The notes under the pieces: model-generated
Databases searched by the model: none
Told to the model about the DNA's origin: nothing
The model's input: only the letters and a program-made list of their open reading frames with translations
Translations under genes and position numbers: made by a program
Assembly (NCBI RefSeq): GCF_017313225.1
Contig: NZ_JAFLNE010000010.1
Coordinates: 29,148 to 93,147, forward strand
Origin: Allomuricauda sp. CAU 1633
GTDB taxonomy: Bacteria > Bacteroidota > Bacteroidia > Flavobacteriales > Flavobacteriaceae
DNA length: 64,000 nt
Reading direction: 5' to 3'
Shown: positions 19,958 to 29,171 of the stretch, piece by piece
Layout: each line of letters starts with the position of its first letter
How positions within the stretch are numbered: position 1 is the stretch's first letter

Positions 19958-19994
19958 GAGGTTTTCCAGCCAAAAAAAGTCATACGAGAATTAA

Positions 19995-20186
19995 ATGAAT
20001 AAGATTTTCCCTTCTTTATTTATAATGTTCTTTATAATAGCCTGCAAGACCAAAGGAAACGATTTTGCTGGACCAGCACTATCTTATAAGGAAAGTGAAA
20101 TCCAAAAAAGGCTTTATCTTCAGGATAGCGTACAAAGCAAATCCTATAAGTTTAAGTCCTTTTCCGATGACGACAGGGAATTATAA
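19995..20186 (+). CDS. Tiny lipoprotein, 63 residues, DDDREL tail
   Basis: 63 residues starting MNKIFPSLFIMFFIIACKTK, with the lipobox at Cys17 (FIIAC). The mature part is 47 residues and ends KSFSDDDREL, matching the tail of the preceding tiny lipoprotein in SxxDDDRE. The start lies 38 bp after that gene, and a terminator follows, so the two probably share an mRNA. The rest of the two mature proteins is not obviously similar. Function unknown. Confidence 0.65.
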   Translation: MNKIFPSLFIMFFIIACKTKGNDFAGPALSYKESEIQKRLYLQDSVQSKSYKFKSFSDDDREL

Positions 20187-20209
20187 TTTAAAATGTCAAA
20201 AATACAATC

Positions 20210-20242
20210 AGCCCCATTTCAACCAAGATTTGGGGCTTTTTT
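20210..20242 (+). terminator. Rho-independent terminator after the tiny lipoproteins
   Basis: 7-bp GC-rich stem AGCCCCA / TGGGGCT with a 14-base loop, followed by six Ts. It separates the lipoprotein pair from the sensor kinase gene, so the kinase probably has its own promoter (a TACCTTGT element lies at 20245-20252). Confidence 0.75.
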
Positions 20243-20285
20243 GTTACCTTGTAATAGGAGTAACTCAACAATAACCTACTGAATA

Positions 20286-22382
20286 TTGAAAAAGAAATTC
20301 CTTATTGCCCTTTTCATTGCTCTGTTAGGCTGTGGCAAGCAGCCCCAAAAGCAAGCGGTTACGGTTGACCCAGAGGCCCAATTGATTGATGCTTGGGTTA
20401 TGGCCGCACGGGACAGTGCTGATTTTTCTATGGATGAGCGGAAGAATCTACTGCAGCAAGCAAAAGACAAGGTCTTCACCTTGGCCAATGACAGTCTTGG
20501 TGTTGAACAACTTTCCAAAATTTCTCTGGCGTATAAAAATTTGGAAGATTCTCTGCAATTCAGACAAACCAATCAGCAGGTGATGAAGTTGGCCGAAAAA
20601 GCAGAAATCTATGATGCTTTGGGAGATTCCCATTGGGATATGGCTGCCTTCTTTCGTTCTTATGGTGTTTTGGACAGTGCTTTTTACCACTATCAAAGAG
20701 CACTAAAAAGTTTTGAGCAGCTTTCCACAGACTCAACATCCAATTCCCTTAGAGGAAGAATGCTTTATAGTATGGGAAAAATACAGGATTCCTATAAAGA
20801 TTATTTGGGTGCGGAAACAAGTATTACTTCGGCGCTAAGAATATTTGATGATTTAGGTGATGCAAAAAGAACCTATAATTGTTACAATGTACTTGGCATT
20901 ATCGCTAGTGGTATGGATGACAGTGAAAAAGCACTAGAAAACTTTAAAAAGGCTGGTTCTTATATAAATGAACTCGATGAGTCAGAACAATCGGAATTCA
21001 TCCAGCAAAATCAGTATAACATTGCCCACGAGCTTTCACAAAAAGAAGATTTTCTTCGTGCAGAAGAAGTTTTTGACAAACTACTCAAGGATAAGACCAC
21101 AAAGAAAGATAACCCAGAATTATACTCCTTAGCCCTTACGAGCCAAGCCTATTCCATTTATAAAGGCGAACAAAATGTTGAAAAGGCTAAAACACTGCTT
21201 AACCAGTCCATCAAATTAAATGATAGCATCAATCATGATGTAGATCAACCTAGGGCAAAACAATACTACGCTGAGCTTTTGGCCGAGCAAGGTGATACCG
21301 CAACAGCACTCCAATACGCCAAAGAGTCGCGGGCCTTGGCCCAAGAAACCTACAACAACGAACGCTTGACCGAGGTGCTGCGGTTGCTTACCAAATTGGA
21401 TGGCGAGAATGCCCTGGCCTACTCTGATGCCTACTATGATCTTAACGAGACCATACAGGAAGAAGAACGCACCAAGCGGGACAAGTTTGCGCGCATCCGT
21501 TTGGAAACCGATCAGGTGATACATGAAAATGAGATCCTCTACCAAGAAAAACAAATCTGGATGGGCACCATTTTGGGGCTAATCCTATTTGGTATGGCCA
21601 TCATTATTATCCTGTTCCAGTACATCAACAACAATAGGCTCAAATACCGGCAAAGACAACAGGAAAGCAACCATGAGATTTATAATCTTATGCTTTCCCA
21701 ACAAGGTAAATTTGAAGAGGGCAAGCAACTGGAGCAAAAACGAATTTCGGAAGAACTGCACGATGGCATCTTGGGCGAAATGCTTGGTATTAGGCTCATA
21801 TTAAGCGGATTGAACGAACGTGATGATGATGCTTCGGTAGAGCAACGTGCCGACCTTATTGAACGTTTACGCGAAGTGGAAGAAGAAATCCGAACCATTT
21901 CGCATGAGCTGAACCATGCGTCTTATGAAAAATTTCATAACTTTATTGTATCACTGGAAGATTTGATCAACGGTATTGAAAAGTCTTCCGGAATTGCATG
22001 TTCTTTTACGTACGACAATAAAGTGAATTGGGACAATCTCTTGGGTGATATTAAAATAAATGCCTACAGAATTGTTCAGGAAGCACTCAAAAATTGTGTG
22101 AAACACGCCCAGTGCGAACATATTGATATTGCATTTGGAATGAATGGTGAAAAATTAAAACTCACCATTTCGGACGACGGAGTTGGTTTTGATGCCAATA
22201 AAGGAAAACGGGGAATTGGCATACGCAATATCACATCAAGGGTCAAAAAAATTAAAGGGGCTTTTTCCATTGACAGTGTCAAGGGCAAGGGCACCACAAT
22301 TACGATAACGATACCCAGTACATATATTGGGTTGGAAAATACGCTACAAGATGTAGCACAAAAACAAGCTTTAAACGCCTGA
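20286..22382 (+). CDS. TPR-containing lipoprotein sensor histidine kinase (HisKA_3 type)
   Basis: 698 residues from a TTG start that gives a good lipobox (LLGCG, Cys16). Residues about 40-400 are TPR repeats placed outside the cytoplasm. A membrane segment follows at about 425-447 (WMGTILGLILFGMAIIIILF). The dimerisation and phosphoacceptor helix reads RISEELHDGILGEMLG with His492. The ATPase domain has NCVKHAQC, SDDGVGFD and RGIGIRNI boxes. It is the NarL-type kinase class that pairs with LuxR-type regulators, and exactly such a gene follows 24 bp downstream. TPR sensors often bind peptides or proteins, so the tiny lipoproteins upstream are candidate partners (inference). Confidence 0.88.
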   Translation: MKKKFLIALFIALLGCGKQPQKQAVTVDPEAQLIDAWVMAARDSADFSMDERKNLLQQAKDKVFTLANDSLGVEQLSKISLAYKNLEDSLQFRQTNQQVMKLAEKAEIYDALGDSHWDMAAFFRSYGVLDSAFYHYQRALKSFEQLSTDSTSNSLRGRMLYSMGKIQDSYKDYLGAETSITSALRIFDDLGDAKRTYNCYNVLGIIASGMDDSEKALENFKKAGSYINELDESEQSEFIQQNQYNIAHELSQKEDFLRAEEVFDKLLKDKTTKKDNPELYSLALTSQAYSIYKGEQNVEKAKTLLNQSIKLNDSINHDVDQPRAKQYYAELLAEQGDTATALQYAKESRALAQETYNNERLTEVLRLLTKLDGENALAYSDAYYDLNETIQEEERTKRDKFARIRLETDQVIHENEILYQEKQIWMGTILGLILFGMAIIIILFQYINNNRLKYRQRQQESNHEIYNLMLSQQGKFEEGKQLEQKRISEELHDGILGEMLGIRLILSGLNERDDDASVEQRADLIERLREVEEEIRTISHELNHASYEKFHNFIVSLEDLINGIEKSSGIACSFTYDNKVNWDNLLGDIKINAYRIVQEALKNCVKHAQCEHIDIAFGMNGEKLKLTISDDGVGFDANKGKRGIGIRNITSRVKKIKGAFSIDSVKGKGTTITITIPSTYIGLENTLQDVAQKQALNA

Positions 22383-22406
22383 ATCTTATTTCTATAAAAC
22401 CAAATT

Positions 22407-23075
22407 ATGAGTACGCTTAGAATATTGGCCATAGATGATCATGAAATGACGATGCTTGGGTATAAATTTATACTTGAACGCATTGCTTTTGACGGCTACA
22501 CCATCCTCGTAGATACCGCCAATTCATATGAATCTGGTAAAAAACTCATTGAAAATTCCGCCAATTCCTTTAAATACGATATCCTGTTCTTGGATGTCCA
22601 GCTTTTCGCGCCCAATGAAGATCAACCGTATACGGGAGAAGATCTGGGGATTTTGGCCCGTAAAATAGTCCCTGAAAGTAAAATTGTCTACATGTCGTCC
22701 TTTAGCGACAATTATCGCATCAACAGTATCCTAAAAACTGTGGACCCCGATGGGTATTTGGTAAAAACGGATATTGACCCAAAAACCTTGGAAGATGCGG
22801 TAAAGACCATTGTACAAAACCCACCCTACTATTCTTCAAAAGCCTTAGTTGCCATTCGTAAAAAAATGTCCAGCGATATTGATTTGGATGAAAAGGACCG
22901 GCAGATATTGTACCATCTTTCCAAGGGTACCAAAAACAAGGATTTGGAAAAATTTATACGGCTTTCGCCCTCCTCCATTGAAAACAGAAAGCGCCACTTA
23001 AAAACGCTTTTTGGTACCGAAAACGAAAACGACCTGGCGCTCATTCTTGCCGCAAAAAATAGAGGGTTCATCTAA
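22407..23075 (+). CDS. LuxR-type response regulator
   Basis: 222 residues. The receiver domain (about 1-130) has the acidic pair Asp10-Asp11 and phosphoacceptor Asp63 (YDILFLDVQ), with a short insertion after it. The C-terminal helix-turn-helix (about 156-215) begins DEKDRQILYHLSKG and contains IRLSPSSIENRKRHLK, as in the NarL/FixJ group with a somewhat unusual recognition helix. Cognate partner of the preceding TPR kinase by position and class. It is a candidate binder of the shared promoter box found near by, which is inference. Confidence 0.87.
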   Translation: MSTLRILAIDDHEMTMLGYKFILERIAFDGYTILVDTANSYESGKKLIENSANSFKYDILFLDVQLFAPNEDQPYTGEDLGILARKIVPESKIVYMSSFSDNYRINSILKTVDPDGYLVKTDIDPKTLEDAVKTIVQNPPYYSSKALVAIRKKMSSDIDLDEKDRQILYHLSKGTKNKDLEKFIRLSPSSIENRKRHLKTLFGTENENDLALILAAKNRGFI

Positions 23076-23157
23076 GAGGTTCATCCATTTTCTTCTTGCA
23101 CAAGGCATTACCGTAATTTATATCACTTCTTTTTGAGGTAAAAACCCTACAAATAAT

Positions 23158-23221
23158 GGGAAAACCCTAAAATTTTTAAGGATTTCCTCCAATCCAAAAA
23201 AAAAGAATCGTTCTAACTTTA
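23158..23221 (+). promoter_or_regulatory. Shared-box promoter, copy B (unknown gene at 23250)
   Basis: Box CCCTAAAATTTTTAAGG at 23165-23181, a near-dyad (CCCTAAAA against TTTTAAGG). The -7 element TAACTTTA begins at 23214, again 33 bp after the box. Over 30 bases the box region matches copy C at about 25 positions. A second AAAACCCTA lies 20 bp upstream at 23141-23149. Confidence 0.55.
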
Positions 23222-23249
23222 GTGGTACGAAATTATAACGCTGAAAAAC

Positions 23250-23909
23250 ATGTCATCCCGAAGAAAGAACGATCCTAATTTCCACTTTAGCGGTGCAAAG
23301 ATTTTTGAGGCCGTCAATGGTGTTGATGAGTTCATCAAAACCTTGGAAAGAGAATTTTTTGCAGAAGCCAAAATGCAATGCCATTTTAACAGTGCCCATA
23401 ACAAAGCTGAGTTGATTCTTGACTTGAATTTCAATTTTGGCCTTACGGAAATCCTTCGCCACTTTAATGGGGGCGATTGGGGCAATTTTAGCTATCCTCA
23501 GGAAAGTCAGATACAGATGTCGTCCAGTTTTACGAAAGCATTGGAAAAATTAAATGCCCAGAACAGCCATTCATTGGATATCGTTGAAGCCTCATTTCAC
23601 TACAAGGATACATCCATCGTTGTTTCCAGAACAAGTGAGTTCAGCATTCCAAAACAAACAGGTGCCATCCTTGCCAAAATAAGCGAACACTTTGTCTATT
23701 TTACCAAAGGCCTAACAGAGATGCCCTATGAGGTATTTGTTCCTGTCTATGAGGGAAATGCACAAAATGTTTTTGAACCCAAAAAAAGTCAAAGCAGCTA
23801 TTTTGACTATTGGGGCTTATATTTTGAAGACAAAGTACACCACCGGGTAATGATATATTCCCTAAATGACAAGGAACTCTGTCATGAAGATCTTTTTCTT
23901 CTGGAATAA
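23250..23909 (+). CDS. Unknown 219-residue protein under the shared-box promoter
   Basis: No signal peptide, membrane segment or known motif. It is mixed alpha/beta and probably cytoplasmic: an N-terminal basic start (MSSRRKND), a hydrophobic beta part around ELILDLNFNFGLTEILRHFNGGDWGN, and a C-terminal beta-rich half ending in FDYWGLYFEDKVHHRVMIYSLND. It follows the two-component pair on the same strand but has its own promoter of the same type as the LytTR and toxin genes. It may be an output of that system. It converges with glyA with a 47-bp gap holding a small inverted repeat (GTTTAAG/CTTAAAC). Confidence 0.65.
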   Translation: MSSRRKNDPNFHFSGAKIFEAVNGVDEFIKTLEREFFAEAKMQCHFNSAHNKAELILDLNFNFGLTEILRHFNGGDWGNFSYPQESQIQMSSSFTKALEKLNAQNSHSLDIVEASFHYKDTSIVVSRTSEFSIPKQTGAILAKISEHFVYFTKGLTEMPYEVFVPVYEGNAQNVFEPKKSQSSYFDYWGLYFEDKVHHRVMIYSLNDKELCHEDLFLLE

Positions 23910-23956
23910 ATACGTTTAAGGGGCAATCTTAAACCGTACAACCAACAACCCAACCA

Positions 23957-25231
23957 TTACGAATTAAACAAAGGTCTGGATTTCATTAAATCTTTGACCT
24001 TTTGTTTTATTTCAGCAATATGGGCCTCGTTTTCAGGGTCAGTGATTACCTCATCGATAAATTCCACAATAGTTTCCATATCCGATTCTTTCAAGCCCCT
24101 AGTGGTTATAGCAGGAGTTCCAAAACGAATACCTGAAGTAATGAACGGAGACTGATCATCAAAAGGCACCATGTTTTTGTTAGCGGTAATGGCTGCTTTT
24201 TCCAATGCTTTTTCAGCATCTTTACCCGTGATACCCTTGTTTCTTAGGTCGATGAGCATCATGTGGTTGTCAGTTCCTCCTGAAATTACTTTGTAATCCT
24301 TCGCCATAAACGCTTTGGCCATGGCCTCGGCATTTTTCTTCACCTGAATCATATAATGCAAGTACTCATCGGAAAGAGCCTCACCAAATGCAATGGCTTT
24401 GGCTGCGATGATATGCTCCAACGGACCTCCTTGGTTTCCTGGAAAAACTGCCAAGTCCAACAAAGCAGACATTTTTCTCAGATTTCCATTTTTTAATTTG
24501 ATGCCAAAAGGATTATCAAAATTTTCACCCATCAAAATAAGTCCACCTCGTGGTCCACGAAGCGTTTTGTGGGTTGTAGTGGTTACAATATGGCAATGCG
24601 GAATGGGGTCGTTTAAAATTCCTTTGGCAATTAGACCTGCAGGATGCGAAATATCTGCGACCAAAATAGCCCCAACACTATCGGCAATCTCCCTGAACCG
24701 TTTAAAATCCATATCCCGGGAATAGGCAGAGGCACCCGCAATGATCAATTGTGGTTTTTCTTTATCGGCAATCTCCTGAATTTTATCATAATTCAACATT
24801 CCAGTCTCCTCATCCACGCCATAGAAAACCGGATTGTACAATTTTCCTGAAAAATTTACGGGCGAACCATGGGTCAAATGTCCTCCGTGGGACAAATCAA
24901 ATCCTAAAATGGTATCGCCGGGATTCAAACAAGCGTGGTAGACCGATGCATTGGCTTGGGAACCTGAATGGGGCTGCACATTGGCATATACCGCTCCAAA
25001 CAACTCCTTGGCACGATCTATGGCAAGTTGTTCTACTTCATCCACCACTTCACAACCTCCGTAATAGCGTTTTCCGGGATAGCCCTCGGCATATTTGTTG
25101 GTCAATACAGAACCAGCGGCCTCCATAACCTGTGGACTGGTAAAGTTTTCCGAAGCTATCAATTCAATACCTTCAATTTGTCTATCCTTCTCTTGCGCTA
25201 TTAATTCAAAAATCTTGTGGTCTCTTTGCAT
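23957..25231 (-). CDS. glyA: Serine hydroxymethyltransferase
   Basis: 424 residues starting [18 protein letters not shown], the usual N-terminus; a longer reading adds a non-conserved hydrophobic stretch. It interconverts serine and glycine with tetrahydrofolate, feeding one-carbon units. Visible blocks are [16 protein letters not shown], the glycine-rich [17 protein letters not shown], and the PLP lysine in [14 protein letters not shown] near residue 230. Full family length, cytosolic. Minus-strand single gene with a probable promoter directly upstream. Confidence 0.96.
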   Translation of the reverse strand: MQRDHKIFELIAQEKDRQIEGIELIASENFTSPQVMEAAGSVLTNKYAEGYPGKRYYGGCEVVDEVEQLAIDRAKELFGAVYANVQPHSGSQANASVYHACLNPGDTILGFDLSHGGHLTHGSPVNFSGKLYNPVFYGVDEETGMLNYDKIQEIADKEKPQLIIAGASAYSRDMDFKRFREIADSVGAILVADISHPAGLIAKGILNDPIPHCHIVTTTTHKTLRGPRGGLILMGENFDNPFGIKLKNGNLRKMSALLDLAVFPGNQGGPLEHIIAAKAIAFGEALSDEYLHYMIQVKKNAEAMAKAFMAKDYKVISGGTDNHMMLIDLRNKGITGKDAEKALEKAAITANKNMVPFDDQSPFITSGIRFGTPAITTRGLKESDMETIVEFIDEVITDPENEAHIAEIKQKVKDLMKSRPLFNS

Positions 25232-25255
25232 CTTGCCTTTAATTATAAGAAAGGC

Positions 25256-25263
25256 CAAAATTA
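25256..25263 (-). promoter_or_regulatory. -7 element for glyA
   Basis: TAATTTTG on the minus strand, a TAnnTTTG match 25 bases before the glyA ATG. No clear TTG is at -33. Confidence 0.4.
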
Positions 25264-25481
25264 CGAATTGCATGTTGAATTTCATCCATAAAAAGTAGCT
25301 ATGGAGTGGATTTTATCAAACGGCAATTAACAATTTCCCGTTCCTCATTAACCCCTTGAAAATGAGTTGTTTTTTAGTATTTCATCGATACTATACTACC
25401 GTTCAACCTTTTTCGTTATAAAAATATTGGTTTTTGGCACAGCAATTGAAAAACCATCCATAACCAATAAATCAAAAAACC

Positions 25482-26666
25482 ATGAAAAAAATTCTACTTA
25501 TCACTGTATTGGTTTTACTTGCCGCCTGCGGAGGAGTCAAAAAAACCCAAGAAGCCCTCAATAGCGGTAACTACCATACCGCCATGAACAAGGCCATAAA
25601 AAACTTGGCTGAGAACAAGACCAAAAAGGGAAATCAGGAGTACATCACCCTTTTGGAAGAGGCTTTTGCCAAGAACGCGGAAAGAGAACAACAAGAAATC
25701 GCTTTTCTGCAGAATGATGGCAACCCAGCCAATTTGGAAACCATCTACAACAAGTATTTGGGATTAAAGAACATTCAACAACGTATCAGACCTTTGTTGC
25801 CCCTCACCATTTATGAAGAAGGTAGGGATGCGCGATTTAAATTTGTCAATTACGACAATCAAATTTTGAATACAAAGGATGACTTGTCCGAACATTTGTA
25901 TGAAAGCGCCCTAGGTCTTTTGGCTTCCGCTAAATACAAAGCCGATTACAGAGCAGCTTATGACGATTTGAAGTATTTGCAGGACATCAATCCTGGTTAT
26001 AAGGAAACTGTTGCCAAAATGGACGAGGCTTATAACAAAGGCTTGGAGTTTGTCCGTGTGGAAATTGCCAATCAGACTGAGCAGATTATCCCAGAGCGAT
26101 TAGAAGAAGAGCTATTGGACTTCAATGCTTTTGGTATTGATAATTTTTGGTTGCAATACCACACCAACCCTTTGTCCAACATAAAATATGACTACGCCAT
26201 GAATTTGGATTTTATGGAAATCAATATTTCCCCAGAGCGCGTCAACGAAACCCAAATCATCAAAGAACGTCAAATCAAAGACGGATGGGAATATGCGTTG
26301 GATGCCAATGGAAATGTGGCAAAGGACAGTTTGGGCAATGACATTAAAGTAGATAAAATGCGTACCGTTACCTGTAGGTTCTTTCAATTTACACAGAGCA
26401 AGAGCGCTCAAATTGGAGCCAAGGTTCGGTTTACCGACCTAAGAAGCGGACAGGAAATCAATGCCTATCCCCTAGCCAGTCAGTTTGTGTTTGAGCATAT
26501 TTTTGCCAACTTTCAAGGGGACAAAAGAGCTTTGGAAGATGACCTTTTAATTTATTTGAATGCCCGGGAGGTTCCCTTCCCGTCCAACGAACAAATGGTA
26601 TATGATGCCGGGGAAGACCTTAAAGCAAGGCTGAAAGACATTGTCTCACAATATCAATTCAATTAA
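25482..26666 (+). CDS. Lipoprotein of unknown function with N-terminal helical repeats
   Basis: 394 residues with a textbook lipoprotein signal (MKKILLITVLVLLAACGG, Cys16). The N-terminal half is helical with TPR-like spacing (EALNSGNYHTAMNKAIKNL). The C-terminal half is beta-rich, around DFMEINISPERV and RTVTCRFFQFTQSKSAQIGAKVRF. Proteins of this layout are common in Flavobacteriia by my memory but have no assigned role. It stands alone between its own leader of about 200 bp and a strong terminator. Probably outer-membrane anchored. Confidence 0.75.
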   Translation: MKKILLITVLVLLAACGGVKKTQEALNSGNYHTAMNKAIKNLAENKTKKGNQEYITLLEEAFAKNAEREQQEIAFLQNDGNPANLETIYNKYLGLKNIQQRIRPLLPLTIYEEGRDARFKFVNYDNQILNTKDDLSEHLYESALGLLASAKYKADYRAAYDDLKYLQDINPGYKETVAKMDEAYNKGLEFVRVEIANQTEQIIPERLEEELLDFNAFGIDNFWLQYHTNPLSNIKYDYAMNLDFMEINISPERVNETQIIKERQIKDGWEYALDANGNVAKDSLGNDIKVDKMRTVTCRFFQFTQSKSAQIGAKVRFTDLRSGQEINAYPLASQFVFEHIFANFQGDKRALEDDLLIYLNAREVPFPSNEQMVYDAGEDLKARLKDIVSQYQFN

Positions 26667-26670
26667 AATA

Positions 26671-26702
26671 AAAATCCCTGGCGGTTGCCGGGGATTTTTT
26701 TT
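26671..26702 (+). terminator. Rho-independent terminator
   Basis: A 12-bp stem with one G-U pair (AAAATCCCTGGC, loop GGTT, GCCGGGGATTTT), running into eight Ts. It ends the lipoprotein gene. Confidence 0.9.
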
Positions 26703-26771
26703 ATGGAGCTTATTGTCTGTCTTCTAAGGTGAAAAAATATCAAATAGAACCATCTAGAAATCGCCATTTCC

Positions 26772-28559
26772 TCATCTTTTGCTTGCACTTTCCAACATTG
26801 GATTATTTTTGACAGAAAATATTTTTTGGTTTACATTTTGTTCGGATAATCTAAAAAAGTACAGTTTTTTGTTTTCAAAAGGAGTACCGTAGTTGGTCCA
26901 AACCGTTGCCTTCATATAGGTAGGGTCAAAGGATTTATTTCCTAAATAATCGAGGTTTATTTGCCAGTTACCAACAAGGTTTTCATCCATAAAAAACTGC
27001 TCCGAGGAATATCCTTTTATTTTTTCATCTTTTATCCTATCATAGTTCTCTTCCAAAGTATGGTTCCAAATGAAGTATTGTTTTTGTGGATTTACAAACT
27101 GAATTTTAAATTCTGCCTCAGTATTGGACCATTCAAATAATAGTCGTGTTCCATATATGGTATTTTCGTCGAAGAGAATATGGGCCTCCTCCAATTCGGC
27201 AGACCTTTTCTTGAGCAATTGGTTCAATTCCGTCAGCACAATGGAATCTATACCCATAGATGGAGCAGACGTTTTACGTAATTTTCTTGATTCAACATAC
27301 CGGGCATAAAATTTCAATGCATTCTTGTAATCATCCATTTCGGAATAGGCATTGGCCAAGTCCCTATAGGACTGTCCGTAAGCTGGCCTTAATCTGAAGA
27401 CCTGAAGATATACTTCCAGAGCTAAATCTCCCCTACCCGCTTTTTCCAGCATATAGGCCAATGTCTTAAGAATTACCGCATTGTTTTCAAAACTTGAACG
27501 GATATGTTCATTGATTTCCCAACTTATCTCTTTATCCTGCCAAGCATCCGAGAAATAGAAAAATGCATCCAAGTAAAAATAAGGCGAGCCTCCGTAGACT
27601 TTACGATGGTTCTCAAAAATACTCTTGGCCTCCTCAAAAGTGTTGGATGCCAACAATTCTTCTAAATATTTTGGCAGGGCATTCCTTTGGTACTCCTTGG
27701 TGTTTGATTCCTCAAAAAAATTGTTCCTCAATTTAGCCAAGTCGTAGGGACTATCTGTTCCTGGTTCCCTGACATAGACCCCTTGGTTTGTGTTTATGAT
27801 AACCACACCACCAGAGGCTATGCCTCCATATCGAGTGGTGCCAGAAACTCCTGAGATTAAAGCGATTCGTTTAATGTTTTCAATAGGAATTGGTGGGGCA
27901 TCCTCGAAAATCACCCCATCAACATCATATATGACCGGTTTTGCGTTTCCAAAAGATGCCGTCCTGTTCAAGAAAATAGCGGGACCCGAAGTCCCCGTCC
28001 GTGGATTGGTCCAATTCCGTGTCCGAACACCGGGAAACTCTGTCTGTATAACATTTGCAATACTGCCTGCAACCAGGTTTATTTCCGATGCATCAATCAC
28101 CCTCAATGAAAATCCCGAGCGCTCCCCATCCAAAATACCGAAGACTGATTTTACCAAACGCTTGTTGGATGCATATTCCAACTCCAGTTCCTCTCGAGTT
28201 TTCTTTCTTCTTTTTTCTACCACCACCTCATCCAACTCTTGAATAATGGGCATCAATTCAATATTTAAAACGGAGGTGACATCCTCAACAATGATTTCAA
28301 CGGATTTCATGCCCATATAACTGAAAACCAAAACATCGCGCGGATAAGCCAAAATGGAGTAGTTTCCTATTGCATCGGTTTGTGTTCCCGTATCGGCATC
28401 TTTTATGGTAATATTGACCCCGGGCAAGGGGTCTACGCCATCGGACACCTTGCCTTTGATCAATTGCCCCTTGTTTTGGGAATAAATCGTGGTTTGGAAC
28501 ACTCCAAAGATAAAAATGACCCAAACCGTTGCCATACAGTTTCTATTTCTGCTTTGCAT
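26772..28559 (-). CDS. SusC-like carboxypeptidase-regulatory/plug protein without a beta-barrel, plus TPR
   Basis: 595 residues from ATG 28559, with a signal peptide ending near TTIYSQ; an internal ATG eight codons later is possible. In order: a CarboxypepD_reg-like domain (GKVSDGVDPLPGVNITIK, about residues 35-105), a TonB-plug-like domain (PVIYDVDGVIFEDAPPIPIENIKRI and GGIASGGVVIINT, about 160-265), TPR repeats (about 340-440) and a C-terminal beta domain. A normal SusC/RagA receptor would continue with some 600 residues of barrel; none is here. It may be a periplasmic or outer-membrane partner protein. The junction is one continuous frame, so this is not a simple truncation. Confidence 0.75.
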   Translation of the reverse strand: MQSRNRNCMATVWVIFIFGVFQTTIYSQNKGQLIKGKVSDGVDPLPGVNITIKDADTGTQTDAIGNYSILAYPRDVLVFSYMGMKSVEIIVEDVTSVLNIELMPIIQELDEVVVEKRRKKTREELELEYASNKRLVKSVFGILDGERSGFSLRVIDASEINLVAGSIANVIQTEFPGVRTRNWTNPRTGTSGPAIFLNRTASFGNAKPVIYDVDGVIFEDAPPIPIENIKRIALISGVSGTTRYGGIASGGVVIINTNQGVYVREPGTDSPYDLAKLRNNFFEESNTKEYQRNALPKYLEELLASNTFEEAKSIFENHRKVYGGSPYFYLDAFFYFSDAWQDKEISWEINEHIRSSFENNAVILKTLAYMLEKAGRGDLALEVYLQVFRLRPAYGQSYRDLANAYSEMDDYKNALKFYARYVESRKLRKTSAPSMGIDSIVLTELNQLLKKRSAELEEAHILFDENTIYGTRLLFEWSNTEAEFKIQFVNPQKQYFIWNHTLEENYDRIKDEKIKGYSSEQFFMDENLVGNWQINLDYLGNKSFDPTYMKATVWTNYGTPFENKKLYFFRLSEQNVNQKIFSVKNNPMLESASKR

Positions 28560-28733
28560 AAGTAGTACTTTTAACAATTCATTTTTTTTTGAAAACCCTA
28601 AAAAGGTTTCATGAACAAAATTTGAATTGTTGGATTAAAACCGTAAAAATTTGGGGGTATGCTGCGGGGAATAGTTACAAATTAACGATAAATTTTTATT
28701 ACAATAGGCTCACATGGTCCAAAAAGAACCTAT

Positions 28734-29171
28734 TTATTCCTTGGGCCTGTTTTGTTCTATCCATTGTTCTAGGTTTCCTATTTTCTTAAAAAAGTCTTCA
28801 TAAGTATCAAAATCCTTTGCATCTCTTTCCAAAGCTTCCAAATACCAATCCTTGTATTTGAACATGGGCATCTCATAAAAATCCCCTCTTTTGGCACCTT
28901 TGGGCCATAGTTCCGCCATATATCGCATTTTTTTTATCAATGGAATTTCCTTGCCTTTCAATTTATCTTCATAATGCCCCCAACTGAAAACCTCTATAAG
29001 CTCTAATTCCAATAGCTTTTCTATGGTGTCAAGCCCATGTTCCCTTGCTTCTTCTGAAGATTCATTTGTATTACCGTAGCCTAATGACGTCAGAATAAAA
29101 GAAATAAATTCTATATTATCAGGTATAAATATGTCAATGTGCTTTGGGTCGAAGAGCTCTTTTGTAGTCAT
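28734..29171 (-). CDS. Probable immunity protein of the orphan toxin module
   Basis: 145 residues, acidic, no signal peptide. It is a paralogue of the gene at 30368-30808: both share HGLD, LIE-FSWG, MPMF, KDWYL and the ending LEQWIE-NRPKE, about 45% identical by eye. Its ATG overlaps the stop of the toxin fragment upstream (ATGA), the usual coupling of a polymorphic toxin with its immunity gene. It presumably binds and neutralises the matching toxin tip. The family is not one I can name. Composition is AT-rich. Confidence 0.65.
   Translation of the reverse strand: MTTKELFDPKHIDIFIPDNIEFISFILTSLGYGNTNESSEEAREHGLDTIEKLLELELIEVFSWGHYEDKLKGKEIPLIKKMRYMAELWPKGAKRGDFYEMPMFKYKDWYLEALERDAKDFDTYEDFFKKIGNLEQWIEQNRPKE

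Noticed and set aside
28591..28611. AAAACCCTAAAAAGG near the plug/TPR gene as a fourth copy of the shared box
   Set aside because: The spacing between the CCC and AGG parts is much shorter and no TAnCTT element lies 33 bp downstream in either direction.
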